From R-RK-3 sp963842775 (GTDB lineage Bacteria; Pseudomonadota; Alphaproteobacteria; Rhizobiales; Rhodomicrobiaceae), in NCBI GenBank assembly GCA_963842775.1, contig CAWJHQ010000015.1:310001-374000 (forward strand): a DNA stretch of 64,000 nucleotides, in the 5' to 3' direction. The position numbers and the translations under genes were made by a program. Below the pieces are notes generated by a model, which searched no databases, was not told the DNA's origin, and was given only the letters and a program-made list of their open reading frames with translations. Below, piece after piece: positions 19,868 to 29,373 of this stretch. Each line of letters opens with the position of its first letter. The stretch's first letter is position 1.

Positions 19868-21653
19868 ATGGCTTACAAGGCGCCTGTCTCCGATATTCTC
19901 TTTACGCTCGACCATATTGCGGGCTTTTCCGGGCACCTCGAACTCCGGCGTTTTTGACGATCTCGACCGCGAAACGGTGGAAGCCGTGCTGGAGGAAGCG
20001 GGCCGTTTCGCCGCAGAGGAACTCAGCCCCCTCAATCGCAGCGGCGACGAGCAGAGGGCGCAGCTCATCGACGGAGAGGTGGTGCTGCCGCCCGGCTGGA
20101 AGGAGGCCTACGCCAAATTCGTCGAATCGGGCTGGAACGCGCTGCCGTCGCCCACGCAATTCGGCGGACAAGGGCTGCCGGTCGCCGTGGCCATGGCCGT
20201 CACCGAAATGTGGAACGGCGCCAATATGGCGTTCGGCCTCAATCCGCTGCTGACCCAGGCCGGCGTCGAGGCCGTCACGAAATATGGCTCCGAAGACGCT
20301 CAAGGCGAAATATCTGCCGAAAATGGTGTCGGGCGAGTGGACCGGCTCGATGCAGCTCACCGAGCCGCATGCCGGATCGGATCTGCGCTTCCTGAAGACC
20401 CGCGCCGTCCCGCAGGGCGACGGCACCTACCGCATCAGCGGCACGAAGATCTTCATCACCTTCGGCGATCACCCGCTGACGGAAAACATCATCCACATCG
20501 TCCTTGCCCGCCTGCCGGATGCGCCGCTCGGCACCAAGGGCATCTCGATGTTCCTGGTACCCAAATTCCTGGTCAATGACGACGGCTCGCTGGGCGCGCG
20601 CAACGACGTTCGCTGCGCCAAGCTGGAGCACAAGCTCGGCATTCACGGCAGCCCGACCTGCGTGCTGAACTACGGCGACGAGGGCGGCGCGGTCGGCTGG
20701 ATCATCGGCGAGCCCAATCGCGGCCTGCAATATATGTTCACCATGATGAACCAGGCGCGGCTCGGCGTCGGCGTGCAAGGGGTCGGGCTGGCGGAGCATG
20801 CGTTCCAGGACGCGCTCGCCTATGCGCGCGACCGCAAGCAGGGCAGCACGGAGACGACGGCGGAAAACGACATGACGCCGATCATCAACCATCCCGACGT
20901 GCGCCGGATGCTGATATCGATGAAGGCGAAAATCGCCGCCGCGCGGGCGATCTGCGCCACCAACGCCGTCGCGATCGATATCGCCAAGCATGGAAGCGAC
21001 GAAGCGACCCGCGCCAAGGCCGACGCGCTCGCGGCGCTGCTGACGCCGATTTCCAAGAGCTTTGGGTCGGATATCGCGGTCGAGGTCGCCTCGGAAGGCA
21101 TCCAGGTGCATGGCGGCATGGGCTTCATCGAGGAGACCGGCGCGGCGCAGCATTATCGCGACGCCCGCATCGCTCCGATCTATGAAGGCACCAACGGCAT
21201 TCAATGCGTCGATCTGGTCGGGCGCAAGCTGCCGATGAATGGCGGCGAGACGGTCCGCGGCGTTCATCGGCGAGTTGAAGGAGACCGTCGCCCAGGTTCG
21301 GGAATCGAACGAGCCCGCCTTCGGCGCGATGGCCGCATGCCTGGCCGACGGCGTCGCCGATCTGGAGGAAACCACCGGCTGGATGCTGCGCAAGCTCGCC
21401 GAGGCGCCAAAAGCCGCCTTTGCGGGTGCGACGACCTATGGCCGCCTGTTCGCGCTGACGGCGGGCGGCGTGTTCCTGGCGCGCGGAGCGCTGGCCGCGG
21501 CGCGCGGGGCGAATGGCGGGGCCAGCGCATATCACCCTCGCCCGGCACTTTGCCGAGACCCAGGTGCCGCTGACAGCCGGACTCAAATCGGTGATCTACA
21601 ACACCCATGAAACCGTAATCGGCGAGACAGCCGAGGCGGCGCTGGCGCACTGA
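19868..21653 (+). CDS. Acyl-CoA dehydrogenase, long DmdC-like form (four frameshifts)
   Basis: A FAD-dependent acyl-CoA dehydrogenase of about 594 residues, the long type with a C-terminal extension. It starts MAYKAPVSDILFTLDHIAGF after a GGGAGAG site. Conserved blocks are MQLTEPHAGSDLRFLKTRA (about residue 160), RISGTKIFITFGDH, EVASEGIQVHGGMGFIEETG and RDARIAPIYEGTNGIQ. The distal domain (GWMLRKLAEAPKAAFAGAT, ending NTHETVIGETAEAALAH) is typical of the 3-methylmercaptopropionyl-CoA dehydrogenase-like subgroup. Extra bases near 19922, 20280, 21247 and 21523 break it into five frames. It is followed by an enoyl-CoA hydratase and an SDR, so it probably starts a small beta-oxidation-type operon. 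Substrate is not evident. Confidence 0.88.
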
Positions 21654-21778
21654 CCCATCACTTGATTGCGATGTCGGCGCTCCAGCTCTTTGTTTATGCA
21701 TCAATTTTACCAAACTCCGGCCTGTGAGCCTGCGTTTGAATCGATGCATCGGCCTGAACGAGACGGGATATTTGCGTA

Positions 21779-22583
21779 ATGAGTGAGCATATCGAGTGCA
21801 GTTTTGCGGGCGGCGTGCAGACGATCCGCATCGCCCGGCCTGAGAAGAAGAACGCCCTGACAATCGGCATGTATGAGAGGCTTGACCGCCGCCTTCGAAG
21901 AGGGCGAACGGGATGAGGCCGTTCGGGTACGCCTGATGCTCGGCCAGCCGGGCGCGTTCAGCGCCGGCAATGATTTCACCGATTTTGTCGACGCCCGCAA
22001 AAAGGGCATCGACAGCATGACGCCGGTGCTGAATTTTCTGCGCGCCCTGGTTTTCTCGGAAAAGCCCCTCATCGCGGCGGTGGACGGCTTCGCGTTCGGC
22101 ATCGGCGCGACGCTGATGTTGAGTTGCGACATGGCCTATGCCACGCGCGAATCCGTTTTCGTTACGCCGCTCATCGATCTCGGACTTCTGCCGGAAGGCG
22201 CATCGAGCCTGCTCGGCCCGCAGCAGATGGGCTATCACGCGGCGTTCGCGTTCATCGCGGCCGGTGAGCCCTTGACGGCGGAAGCGGCCTTCCGCGCGCG
22301 CCTCATCAATATGATCGTGCCGCGCGAAAATCTTGAAAGACATGCGCTCAGCGTGGCCAGCAAGCTGGTGGCCAAGCCGCAGAAGGCGCTGGCAATTTCG
22401 CGCAAGCTGTTGCGGCCCGATCCTAATGAGGTCTGGCAGCGCATCGAGCTGGAAGCGGAGCATTATAGGGAACGGCTCACCTCCGCCGAGGCGCGTGACG
22501 CCTATCGCGCCTTCATGCAGAGGCGCTCGCGCGATGGCGGCGGAATAAGCGGGCGCCGAACGCTCGGCCTGTACCGAGCATGA
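21779..22583 (+). CDS. Enoyl-CoA hydratase/isomerase family protein (one frameshift)
   Basis: A crotonase-fold protein of about 267 residues. The N-terminus MSEHIECSFAGGVQTIRIAR and the block PEKKNALTIGMYERL are typical. After one extra base near 21886 it continues TAAFEEGERDEAVRVRL. The oxyanion-hole regions are GQPGAFSAGNDFTDF (about residue 62) and DGFAFGIGATLMLSCD (about 108). A catalytic acid position usual in hydratases is not obvious, so isomerase or hydrolase activity is possible. The last codons and the stop fall within a family-2 repeat (22576-22647), so the original C-terminus may have been replaced. Confidence 0.85.
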
Positions 22584-22647
22584 TCCGCAAAAGCATGTCC
22601 CCGCGGAGGCGGGGGTGGGAACCGGTTTTGCGATAAAGATCATGCTC
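22576..22647. repeat. Family-2 repeat overlapping the enoyl-CoA hydratase stop
   Basis: Ends are perfect 10-bp inverted repeats GAGCATGATC (22576-22585) and GATCATGCTC (22638-22647). Between them lie a CCCCGC-GGAG-GCGGGG stem and the shared core GTGGGAACCGGTTTTGCG. The left end supplies the TGA of the upstream gene. Confidence 0.85.
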
Positions 22648-22682
22648 CAGCAAAGCCGCGTGGCGCAAGAGGAGCCGGGACT

Positions 22683-23549
<867 letters not shown>

Positions 23550-23566
23550 TGAGGCATGTCCGGTTT

Positions 23567-23722
23567 GCGGCTCCCCCCTCACCCGGCTCGGCTTCGCCGA
23601 TCCGCCCTCTCCCGCAAGGGGAGAGGGCAAGAGAGGCTCCGGTCCTGCAGAACCAGAGACTTGCCGCTCTACTCCCCTTGCGGGAGAGGGCGATGCGGAG
23701 CATTCCGGGTGAGGGGAGCCGC
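23567..23722. repeat. Family-1 palindromic repeat
   Basis: Bounded by GCGGCTCCCCCCTCACCC (23567-23584) and GGGTGAGGGGAGCCGC (23707-23722), two bases short of a perfect match. Contains CCCTCTCCCGCAAGGGGAGAGGG and CTCCCCTTGCGGGAG inner hairpins. Lies in the 296-bp gap between the SDR and deacetylase genes; no other gene seen there. Confidence 0.9.
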
Positions 23723-23845
23723 TCGCTCTGATTTGCCGCAACGTGCTGAAAGCCGCCCGCATGAAAACCGCCGCGGAACGGTTTGCTTCGAGGCCCGTTC
23801 TCTCGATAGCCGGCCGAATCCGCGAAATCATGGTCACGTTTCCGC

Positions 23846-24781
23846 ATGACGACGTTGTACATCACGCATCCGAGTTATCTTGAGCACGATACCGGCCCCG
23901 GTCATCCGGAGCGGCCGGATCGCATGCGGGCGCTGGAAAAGGTGCTCGCCGATGAGCTGTTCGCCGGCTTGAAGCGCGAAGAGGCTCCCGAGGGCGACGA
24001 CGAGGCCATCGCCCGCGTTCACCCGACCTCCTATATCGAGGCGATTCGGTCCGTGGCGCCGGATCGCGGCCTTGTGTACATCGACGGCGACACGCCGATG
24101 TCGCCCGGCACGCTGAACGCCCTCTTGCACGGGGTGGGAGCCGCCCTGCGCGCCACCGATGCGGTGATGGGCGGCGAAGTCGCCAATGCCTTTTGCGGCG
24201 TACGCCCGCCGGGACATCACGCCGAGCCCGAACGGGCGATGGGTTTCTGCTTTTTCAACAATGTCGCCATCGCCGCCCAGCATGCCCGCGCCCGCCACGG
24301 CGCCGAGCGCGTCGCCGTGGTCGATTTCGACGTGCATCACGGCAACGGCACGCAGGCCGCCTTCTGGTCCGACCGGCATCTCTTCTATGCCTCGACGCAT
24401 CAGATGCCGCTCTATCCCGGGACCGGCCATCCGAGCGAAACCGGCGTCGCCGGCAACATCGTCAACGCGCCGCTGCGCTCCGGAGACGGCGGGCAGCAAT
24501 TCCGCGACGCATTCCGCAGCCGCATCCTGCCGGAACTGACGAATTTCGCGCCCGACCTGCTGATTATTTCAGCCGGCTTCGATGCGCATCGCGACGATCC
24601 GCTGGCCAGCCTCGAACTCGTCGAGGACGATTTCTCCTGGGCCACCTATAAACTGGCCGAGATCGCCGCCAAACATGCGGGCGGGCGGGTCGTCTCCATG
24701 CTGGAAGGCGGCTATGATTTGAGCGCGATGGCGCGTTCGGCGGGCGTGCATGTGCGCGCCTTGATGGACGTCGGCAGCTAA
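23846..24781 (+). CDS. Histone deacetylase family protein
   Basis: A 311-residue zinc hydrolase of the arginase/deacetylase fold. Motifs are GVRPPGHHAEPERAMGFCFF (catalytic His pair, about residues 120-140), VAVVDFDVHHGNGTQ (zinc Asp and His), ISAGFDAHRDDPLA (zinc Asp) and EGGYDLSA. Bacterial members deacetylate acetylpolyamines or acetyl-lysine in proteins, and the substrate cannot be told here. The frame is intact. The order deacetylase, xseB, dxs is a common arrangement in Hyphomicrobiales and supports the taxonomic call. Confidence 0.93.
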   Translation: MTTLYITHPSYLEHDTGPGHPERPDRMRALEKVLADELFAGLKREEAPEGDDEAIARVHPTSYIEAIRSVAPDRGLVYIDGDTPMSPGTLNALLHGVGAALRATDAVMGGEVANAFCGVRPPGHHAEPERAMGFCFFNNVAIAAQHARARHGAERVAVVDFDVHHGNGTQAAFWSDRHLFYASTHQMPLYPGTGHPSETGVAGNIVNAPLRSGDGGQQFRDAFRSRILPELTNFAPDLLIISAGFDAHRDDPLASLELVEDDFSWATYKLAEIAAKHAGGRVVSMLEGGYDLSAMARSAGVHVRALMDVGS

Positions 24782-24827
24782 GCCCCGAAATCCCCCGCGG
24801 AAACCTCAAGAAAGAAGGATAAAGAAA

Positions 24828-25088
24828 ATGGGTCAATCCTCCGCCCCGCACGCAGATATTCAGGCCATGACCTTCGAGCAGGCCCTGAAGGAGCTTGAAC
24901 AGATCGTCGGCAAGCTCGAACGCGGCGATGTCGAATTGGAGCCGTCCATCGAGCTTTACGAGCGCGGCGAGGCCTTGCGCGCCCATTGCGAAAAGCTGCT
25001 GCAGCGGATCGAGGCGAAGGTCGAAAAAATCACGCTCGACGCGCAGGGCGCACCGAGCGGAAGCGTGCCGCTCGACGCGAGCCAGTGA
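24828..25088 (+). CDS. xseB: Exodeoxyribonuclease VII small subunit
   Basis: An 86-residue protein with the XseB core MTFEQALKELEQIVGKLERG, followed by VELEPSIELYERGEALRAHC and the helix ending EAKVEKITLD. It binds XseA in the complex that degrades single-stranded DNA to oligonucleotides. A good ribosome site (AAGAAAGGATAAAG) precedes the ATG. It is 46 bases after the deacetylase gene and 130 bases before dxs. Confidence 0.94.
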   Translation: MGQSSAPHADIQAMTFEQALKELEQIVGKLERGDVELEPSIELYERGEALRAHCEKLLQRIEAKVEKITLDAQGAPSGSVPLDASQ

Positions 25089-25218
25089 CATATTGTCTCG
25101 AATTTACAACATTCGGGTTGCTGCGGACGGGGTATTCCATAAATCTGGGGTATAAGTCGGAACATGTGATTAGCCGCTTGCATTGATAGCGGCAAAGCAA
25201 TCGCGAGGAAGTCCCCCA

Positions 25219-27144
25219 GTGACTGGTCCCAGTAAGACGCCGCTTCTCGATCAAATTCGCCTCCCCTCCGATCTCCGCAAATTCAGCGAAAAAGAGCTGC
25301 CCCAGATCGCCGCGGAGTTGCGACAGGAAACCATCAACGCCGTTTCGGTCACCGGCGGCCATCTCGGCGCCGGGCTCGGCGTGGTCGAGCTGACGGTGGC
25401 GCTGCATTATCTGTTCGACACGCCCCGTGACAAGCTGATCTGGGACGTCGGCCATCAATGCTATCCGCACAAGATCCTGACCGGACGGCGCGACCGCATC
25501 CGCACGCTGCGGCAAGGCGGCGGGCTCTCCGGCTTCACCAAGCGCGCCGAGAGCGAATATGACCCCTTCGGCGCGGCGCATTCGTCGACTTCGATTTCGG
25601 CCGGGCTCGGCATGGCCGTGGCGCGCGATCTGAAGCAGGAGAAGCATAATGTCGTCGCAGTGATCGGCGACGGAGCCATGAGCGCGGGCATGGCCTATGA
25701 GGCTATGAACAATGCCGGCGCGATGGACAAGCGGCTCATCGTCATCCTCAACGACAACGATATGTCGATCGCGCCGCCCGTCGGCGCGCTGAGCGCTTAT
25801 CTCGCCCGGATCAATTCCAGCCAGACCTATCTCGCGATCCGCGATTTGCTGAAGCAGCTCGCCAAGCGCCTGCCGAAGCATTGGGAGCGCCGCGCGGCGC
25901 GCGCGGAGGAATATACGCGCAGCTTCTGGGCGGGCGGCGTGCTGTTCGAGGAGCTCGGTTTCTATTATGTCGGCCCCGTGGACGGCCACAATCTGGATCA
26001 TCTCCTGCCGGTTCTGCGCAATGTCCGCGATGCCGATGTCGGCCCGGTGCTCATTCACGTGGTGACGCAGAAGGGCAAGGGCTACGAGCCGGCGGAGAAG
26101 TCGGCGGACAAATATCACGGCGTCAACAAGTTCAACGTCATCACCGGGGCGCAGGCCGTCGCCAAGCCGAACGCGCCGAGCTACACGAAGGTTTTCGCGC
26201 AAAGCCTGATCCAGGAGGCGCGCAAGGACGACAAGATCGTCGCGATCACGGCGGCGATGCCGGCGGGGACGGGGCTCGATCTGTTCGAGCGGGAGTTTCC
26301 GGAGCGCTGCTTCGATGTCGGCATTGCCGAACAGCACGGCGTCACCTTCGCGGCAGGCCTGGCGACGCAAGGCTACAAGCCGTTCGCGGCGATCTACTCG
26401 ACCTTCCTGCAGCGCGCCTATGACCAGGTGGTGCATGATGTCGCCGTGCAGAAACTGCCGGTGCGCTTTGCCATCGACCGGGCCGGACTGGTCGGCGCCG
26501 ACGGGCCGACCCATGCGGGGTCGTTCGACGTCGCCTATCTCACCTGCCTGCCCGGCTTCGTCGTGATGGCGGCCGCGGACGAAGTCGAGCTGAAGCATAT
26601 GGTCGCGACTGCCGCCGCGATCGACGACCGGCCCAGCGCCTTCCGCTATCCGCGCGGCGAAGGCCGCGGGTTGGACATGCCGGAAGAGGGCGTGCCGCTG
26701 GAAATCGGACGCGGGCGCGTGCTGCGCGAGGGCTCGGCCATTGCGCTGCTGTCCTTCGGCGGGCGGCTCGGCGAATGCCTGGACGCGGCGGACCAGCTTG
26801 CCGCCCGTGGCCTTTCGGCGACCGTGGCGGATGCGCGTTTTGCCAAGCCGCTGGATCACGATCTCATCCGGCAGCTTGCGCGCCATCATGAGGTGCTGAT
26901 TAGCGTCGAGGAAGGCTCATGCGGCGGTTTCGGCGCGCATCTGCTGCAATTTCTTGCCGAGGACGGACTGCTGGACGCGGGGCTGAAAATCCGCACACTG
27001 CATTTGCCCGACCGCTTCATCGATCAGGACAAGCCGGAGCGCATGTATGAACAGGCGGGCCTGGATGCGGGCGGCATCGTCCGAATGGTGCTGACGGCGC
27101 TTAATCCAGAGTTTAGAAACAGGCACGAGCAAACGATTGCCTGA
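25219..27144 (+). CDS. dxs: 1-deoxy-D-xylulose-5-phosphate synthase
   Basis: First enzyme of the MEP isoprenoid pathway: a thiamine-diphosphate enzyme condensing pyruvate and glyceraldehyde 3-phosphate. About 641 residues with an intact frame. Landmarks are VTGGHLGAGLGVVELTVALH, DVGHQCYPHKILTGRRD, the ThDP motif GDGAMSAGMAYEAMNNAG, YVGPVDGHN, GIAEQHGVTFAAGLA and DRAGLVGADGPTHAG. The GTG at 25219 preceded by GAGGAAG is chosen; a TTG at 25183 in frame is possible. The SET-domain gene follows within 20 bases. Confidence 0.96.
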   Translation: MTGPSKTPLLDQIRLPSDLRKFSEKELPQIAAELRQETINAVSVTGGHLGAGLGVVELTVALHYLFDTPRDKLIWDVGHQCYPHKILTGRRDRIRTLRQGGGLSGFTKRAESEYDPFGAAHSSTSISAGLGMAVARDLKQEKHNVVAVIGDGAMSAGMAYEAMNNAGAMDKRLIVILNDNDMSIAPPVGALSAYLARINSSQTYLAIRDLLKQLAKRLPKHWERRAARAEEYTRSFWAGGVLFEELGFYYVGPVDGHNLDHLLPVLRNVRDADVGPVLIHVVTQKGKGYEPAEKSADKYHGVNKFNVITGAQAVAKPNAPSYTKVFAQSLIQEARKDDKIVAITAAMPAGTGLDLFEREFPERCFDVGIAEQHGVTFAAGLATQGYKPFAAIYSTFLQRAYDQVVHDVAVQKLPVRFAIDRAGLVGADGPTHAGSFDVAYLTCLPGFVVMAAADEVELKHMVATAAAIDDRPSAFRYPRGEGRGLDMPEEGVPLEIGRGRVLREGSAIALLSFGGRLGECLDAADQLAARGLSATVADARFAKPLDHDLIRQLARHHEVLISVEEGSCGGFGAHLLQFLAEDGLLDAGLKIRTLHLPDRFIDQDKPERMYEQAGLDAGGIVRMVLTALNPEFRNRHEQTIA

Positions 27145-27163
27145 GCTATGAGGAGGAAAGACA

Positions 27164-27574
27164 ATGCTATTGGTGAAAACCTTCCTTGCGCAAAGTCTTA
27201 TCGATGGATTCGGCCTGTTCGCCGATCAGCATATTCCCGCCGGAACGCTCGTATGGAATTTCGATTCACGCGTCGATCTGATGCTGGAGGAGCCGCAAAT
27301 CGACAAGCTGTCTCCGGCATTCAAGGAGTATTTTGAAAAATATGCCTATCTGGACGTGCGTCTCCGGAAATATGTCATCTGCGGAGATGATGCGCGGTTC
27401 GTAAATCATTCCGACGAGCCAAATCTGGTCGGCATCTATACGGTGGGAAGAGAATACGGCATCGACATCGCCATTCGCGAAATCAAACAGGGCGAAGAGC
27501 TCACGAGCGACTACAGTACTTTCGATGCCGATTTCGGCAGCAAGCTAAATATGCCGACGCATATGCATGTTTAA
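27164..27574 (+). CDS. Small SET-domain protein (copy 1)
   Basis: A 136-residue free-standing SET domain. Visible motifs are GFGLFADQHIPAGTLVW at the N-terminus, the cofactor-binding DARFVNHSDEPNL (about residue 81), and GEELTSDYSTFDADF (about 108), where the usual catalytic region DY is kept. There are no pre- or post-SET cysteines. SET proteins are S-adenosylmethionine-dependent lysine methyltransferases; the target is unknown. A strong ribosome site (GAGGAGGAAAGACA) precedes the ATG, 19 bases after dxs. A second, related SET gene lies convergently at 27717-28133. Confidence 0.85.
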   Translation: MLLVKTFLAQSLIDGFGLFADQHIPAGTLVWNFDSRVDLMLEEPQIDKLSPAFKEYFEKYAYLDVRLRKYVICGDDARFVNHSDEPNLVGIYTVGREYGIDIAIREIKQGEELTSDYSTFDADFGSKLNMPTHMHV

Positions 27575-27680
27575 GCCGGGTCGCCCGGCCTCCTCCCGCA
27601 AAAATGAGGCTGCGCGGACCCTCACTGCGAGCCCGAAGCAACGCAGATCACCTGTTGCGGCCTCATCACCGGGCCGCGCA

Positions 27681-27702
27681 CGCGGCTCGAAATTGAGCCG
27701 CG
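27681..27702. terminator. Perfect hairpin between convergent SET genes
   Basis: CGCGGCTC-GAAATT-GAGCCGCG forms an 8-bp perfect stem with a six-base loop, midway between the two convergent SET genes. There is no T tract, so it could serve as a bidirectional RNA 3' end or block rather than a classical terminator. Confidence 0.5.
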
Positions 27703-27716
27703 GCGGGGCAGCGCGA

Positions 27717-28133
27717 TTATGTCCGCATCTCACTGATCACTGAATTCGATCCAACGCCAATAAATGTGCCTTTGAAATCGACGTCAAAATCGAAATAATT
27801 ACACGTCAGTTCTTCGCCGACCTCAATATCGCGCAAAGCATATCCGGAATAGAACTCCTCGAAATTCGCGTTCGGAGCCTCCGAATGATTGATAAATCTG
27901 CCATTATCGAGTTCGAGCACCCAAGTCTCGGGCATGTCCCGATGGCGGTAGCAATAACGCTGGATGAAATCATCCATGTGAAGCGGCCAGCCCGCCACGT
28001 CGCCCTCGCTGAAGAGAACGTCGAACTTGGGATCAAGCCGCCAAATCAAGTCGCCCTTCCTAATCGGATCAGCAGCAAATACGCCAATTCCCTCGATTGA
28101 GCTGTTCGAAAGGTATGTGCGGACAAGCATCAT
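27717..28133 (-). CDS. Small SET-domain protein (copy 2)
   Basis: A 138-residue SET-domain protein facing copy 1. It shares the layout: MLVRTYLSNSSIEGIGVFAA, NGRFINHSEAPNANF (about residue 81) and GEELTCNYFDFDVDF (about 110). The two are clearly homologous but differ in most positions, so this is an old duplication or separate acquisition, not a recent copy. GGAGG lies 12 bases upstream of the ATG. Presumed lysine methyltransferase, target unknown. Confidence 0.85.
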   Translation of the reverse strand: MMLVRTYLSNSSIEGIGVFAADPIRKGDLIWRLDPKFDVLFSEGDVAGWPLHMDDFIQRYCYRHRDMPETWVLELDNGRFINHSEAPNANFEEFYSGYALRDIEVGEELTCNYFDFDVDFKGTFIGVGSNSVISEMRT

Positions 28134-28968
28134 TGTCTCAAAAATCCTCCGGTGGTTTCAGGCTGGGGAATCAGCCAGGGCATCACTCTTTACGCTCTCC
28201 AAAATTTTTTTCGAGATAATTTTGAAAAGCTTTCGCGAGGCGGCCGGGAAGTACATTCCGGCGCAAAGTCTCGGATGCCGGCCTTCGCCGTTTCCGATGT
28301 CTAGTCCGACCCGTCGGACAGGCCGGCTCTGCACGAATATTGCCGGTCTAAGCGCAGCAATCGCGCCTATGCTCGGCTCTACTCCGCAAGCAGGCGAGCC
28401 CGCTGGAAAAGCGGCGATCACGTCCGCAATTGGCGGCAAGGCCCATTCGGATCGCATCATTATCACCCATTGAGGCGATTACGGTGGAAGCTGGTGGCCG
28501 CGCTGGCAGCACCCGTCAGGGATCGTGGAGTGGAAAGGGAGGCGATCAGCAACGCAATTTCGACCATGCGCGTCGCGCCGGTGACTGGGAAGGTGATCTC
28601 AACAAGGGGATACGCTGGCTGGTTTCATCGCGCCGCGTGCGTCGCTGAAACATATGCCAGGGTAACGGCTTCATCGGATAAGGGCCGCGCCGCGTGCGAT
28701 TTCAATCAGGCACGCGCGTGCTCCTGCGCCTGCGGCGGTCATTCGGGCTTAAGCTCCGTTCTCTACGATGGCCAAAATTTTTGCTTGCCCTGTATCCCAA
28801 TGGCTTCATGGCCGGTGATGATAGCAACTCCGCGAGCAGCCGCAAGCGCATCTTTCACAAAAAGGACGTAATGCGAACAAGGTGGTAGATGGCGTGTGAA
28901 CAGCGCATGAAGCTGCTGGGTGAACGCTCTGCGGGCGAGAGTTGCGGCAAAAGAGTTCAGCCGCCTGT
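28134..28968. other. Long stretch without an intact gene
   Basis: No frame has a plausible start, ribosome site and protein-like composition. The only recognisable piece is an IS30-type transposase fragment (28515-28609). The stretch is probably a decayed insertion site between the SET and ParA modules. Confidence 0.6.
28515..28609 (+). pseudogene. Relic of an IS30-family transposase
   Basis: Reading across one frame change gives VRDRGVEREAISNAISTMR followed by HARRAGDWEGDLNKG. This lines up with the segment of IS30 transposases that runs from a basic RG-ER stretch to GHWEGDLIKG, where the first catalytic Asp sits. Neither the N-terminal helix-turn-helix, the rest of the DDE domain, nor terminal inverted repeats could be found. 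The match is from memory of the family and covers only about 32 residues. Confidence 0.45.
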
Positions 28969-29361
28969 TTAGCTTGCAGCGGCCAGCCGGTCGGCAATTC
29001 TGAATTTTACGCCCTCGACAATCGCCTCGCGCAAGCCTTCGTTCGTCCCGTTTACCGCGCCGTCGGTAAGTGGGATTTGCTGCCGTTCAACAATCCTGAG
29101 AAGTTGCGGCTTATTGCGCTTGGTGAGGAACGCCCGAAGCACGTCCTCCCCTTCCCGGTTCATGAGCCGGGTCAGACTGACGGGAGGTTCCGCCGGCTTG
29201 GCGGCGCTCCGCTTTCCCGTCTCGATCCGCACCACCACTTGCAACGGCAGCACTTCAATCAGCTTCTCGGCAAAACGCCGATTAGCGCGGGCCTCGTCGA
29301 GCACCACGGCGAACATCGCTTCCAGGAGCTGATCAGCAGCCATCTCATCTGGCATCGTCAT
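28969..29361 (-). CDS. Hypothetical partner protein of ParA
   Basis: A 130-residue soluble protein, not recognised. It is rich in helix-forming residues (LLEAMFAVVLDEARANRRFA, then EDVLRAFLTKRNKPQLLRI) and ends in GVKFRIADRLAAAS. There is no helix-turn-helix obvious by eye and no membrane segment. It starts 12 bases after the ParA stop and so must be co-transcribed. By position it is the candidate cargo or adaptor of the ATPase, in the way ParB or small partners accompany ParA/MinD proteins. Confidence 0.65.
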   Translation of the reverse strand: MTMPDEMAADQLLEAMFAVVLDEARANRRFAEKLIEVLPLQVVVRIETGKRSAAKPAEPPVSLTRLMNREGEDVLRAFLTKRNKPQLLRIVERQQIPLTDGAVNGTNEGLREAIVEGVKFRIADRLAAAS

Positions 29362-29373
29362 GCGGGGTCCAAG

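Noticed and set aside
25030..26889. 619-codon frame opposite dxs
   Set aside because: dxs is intact and highly conserved on the other strand; the antisense frame has no recognisable domain.
28158..28466. 102-codon frame on the minus strand
   Set aside because: Its translation (with an ALPPIADV-like start) resembles spurious products predicted from intergenic repeats in related genomes; there is no ribosome site.
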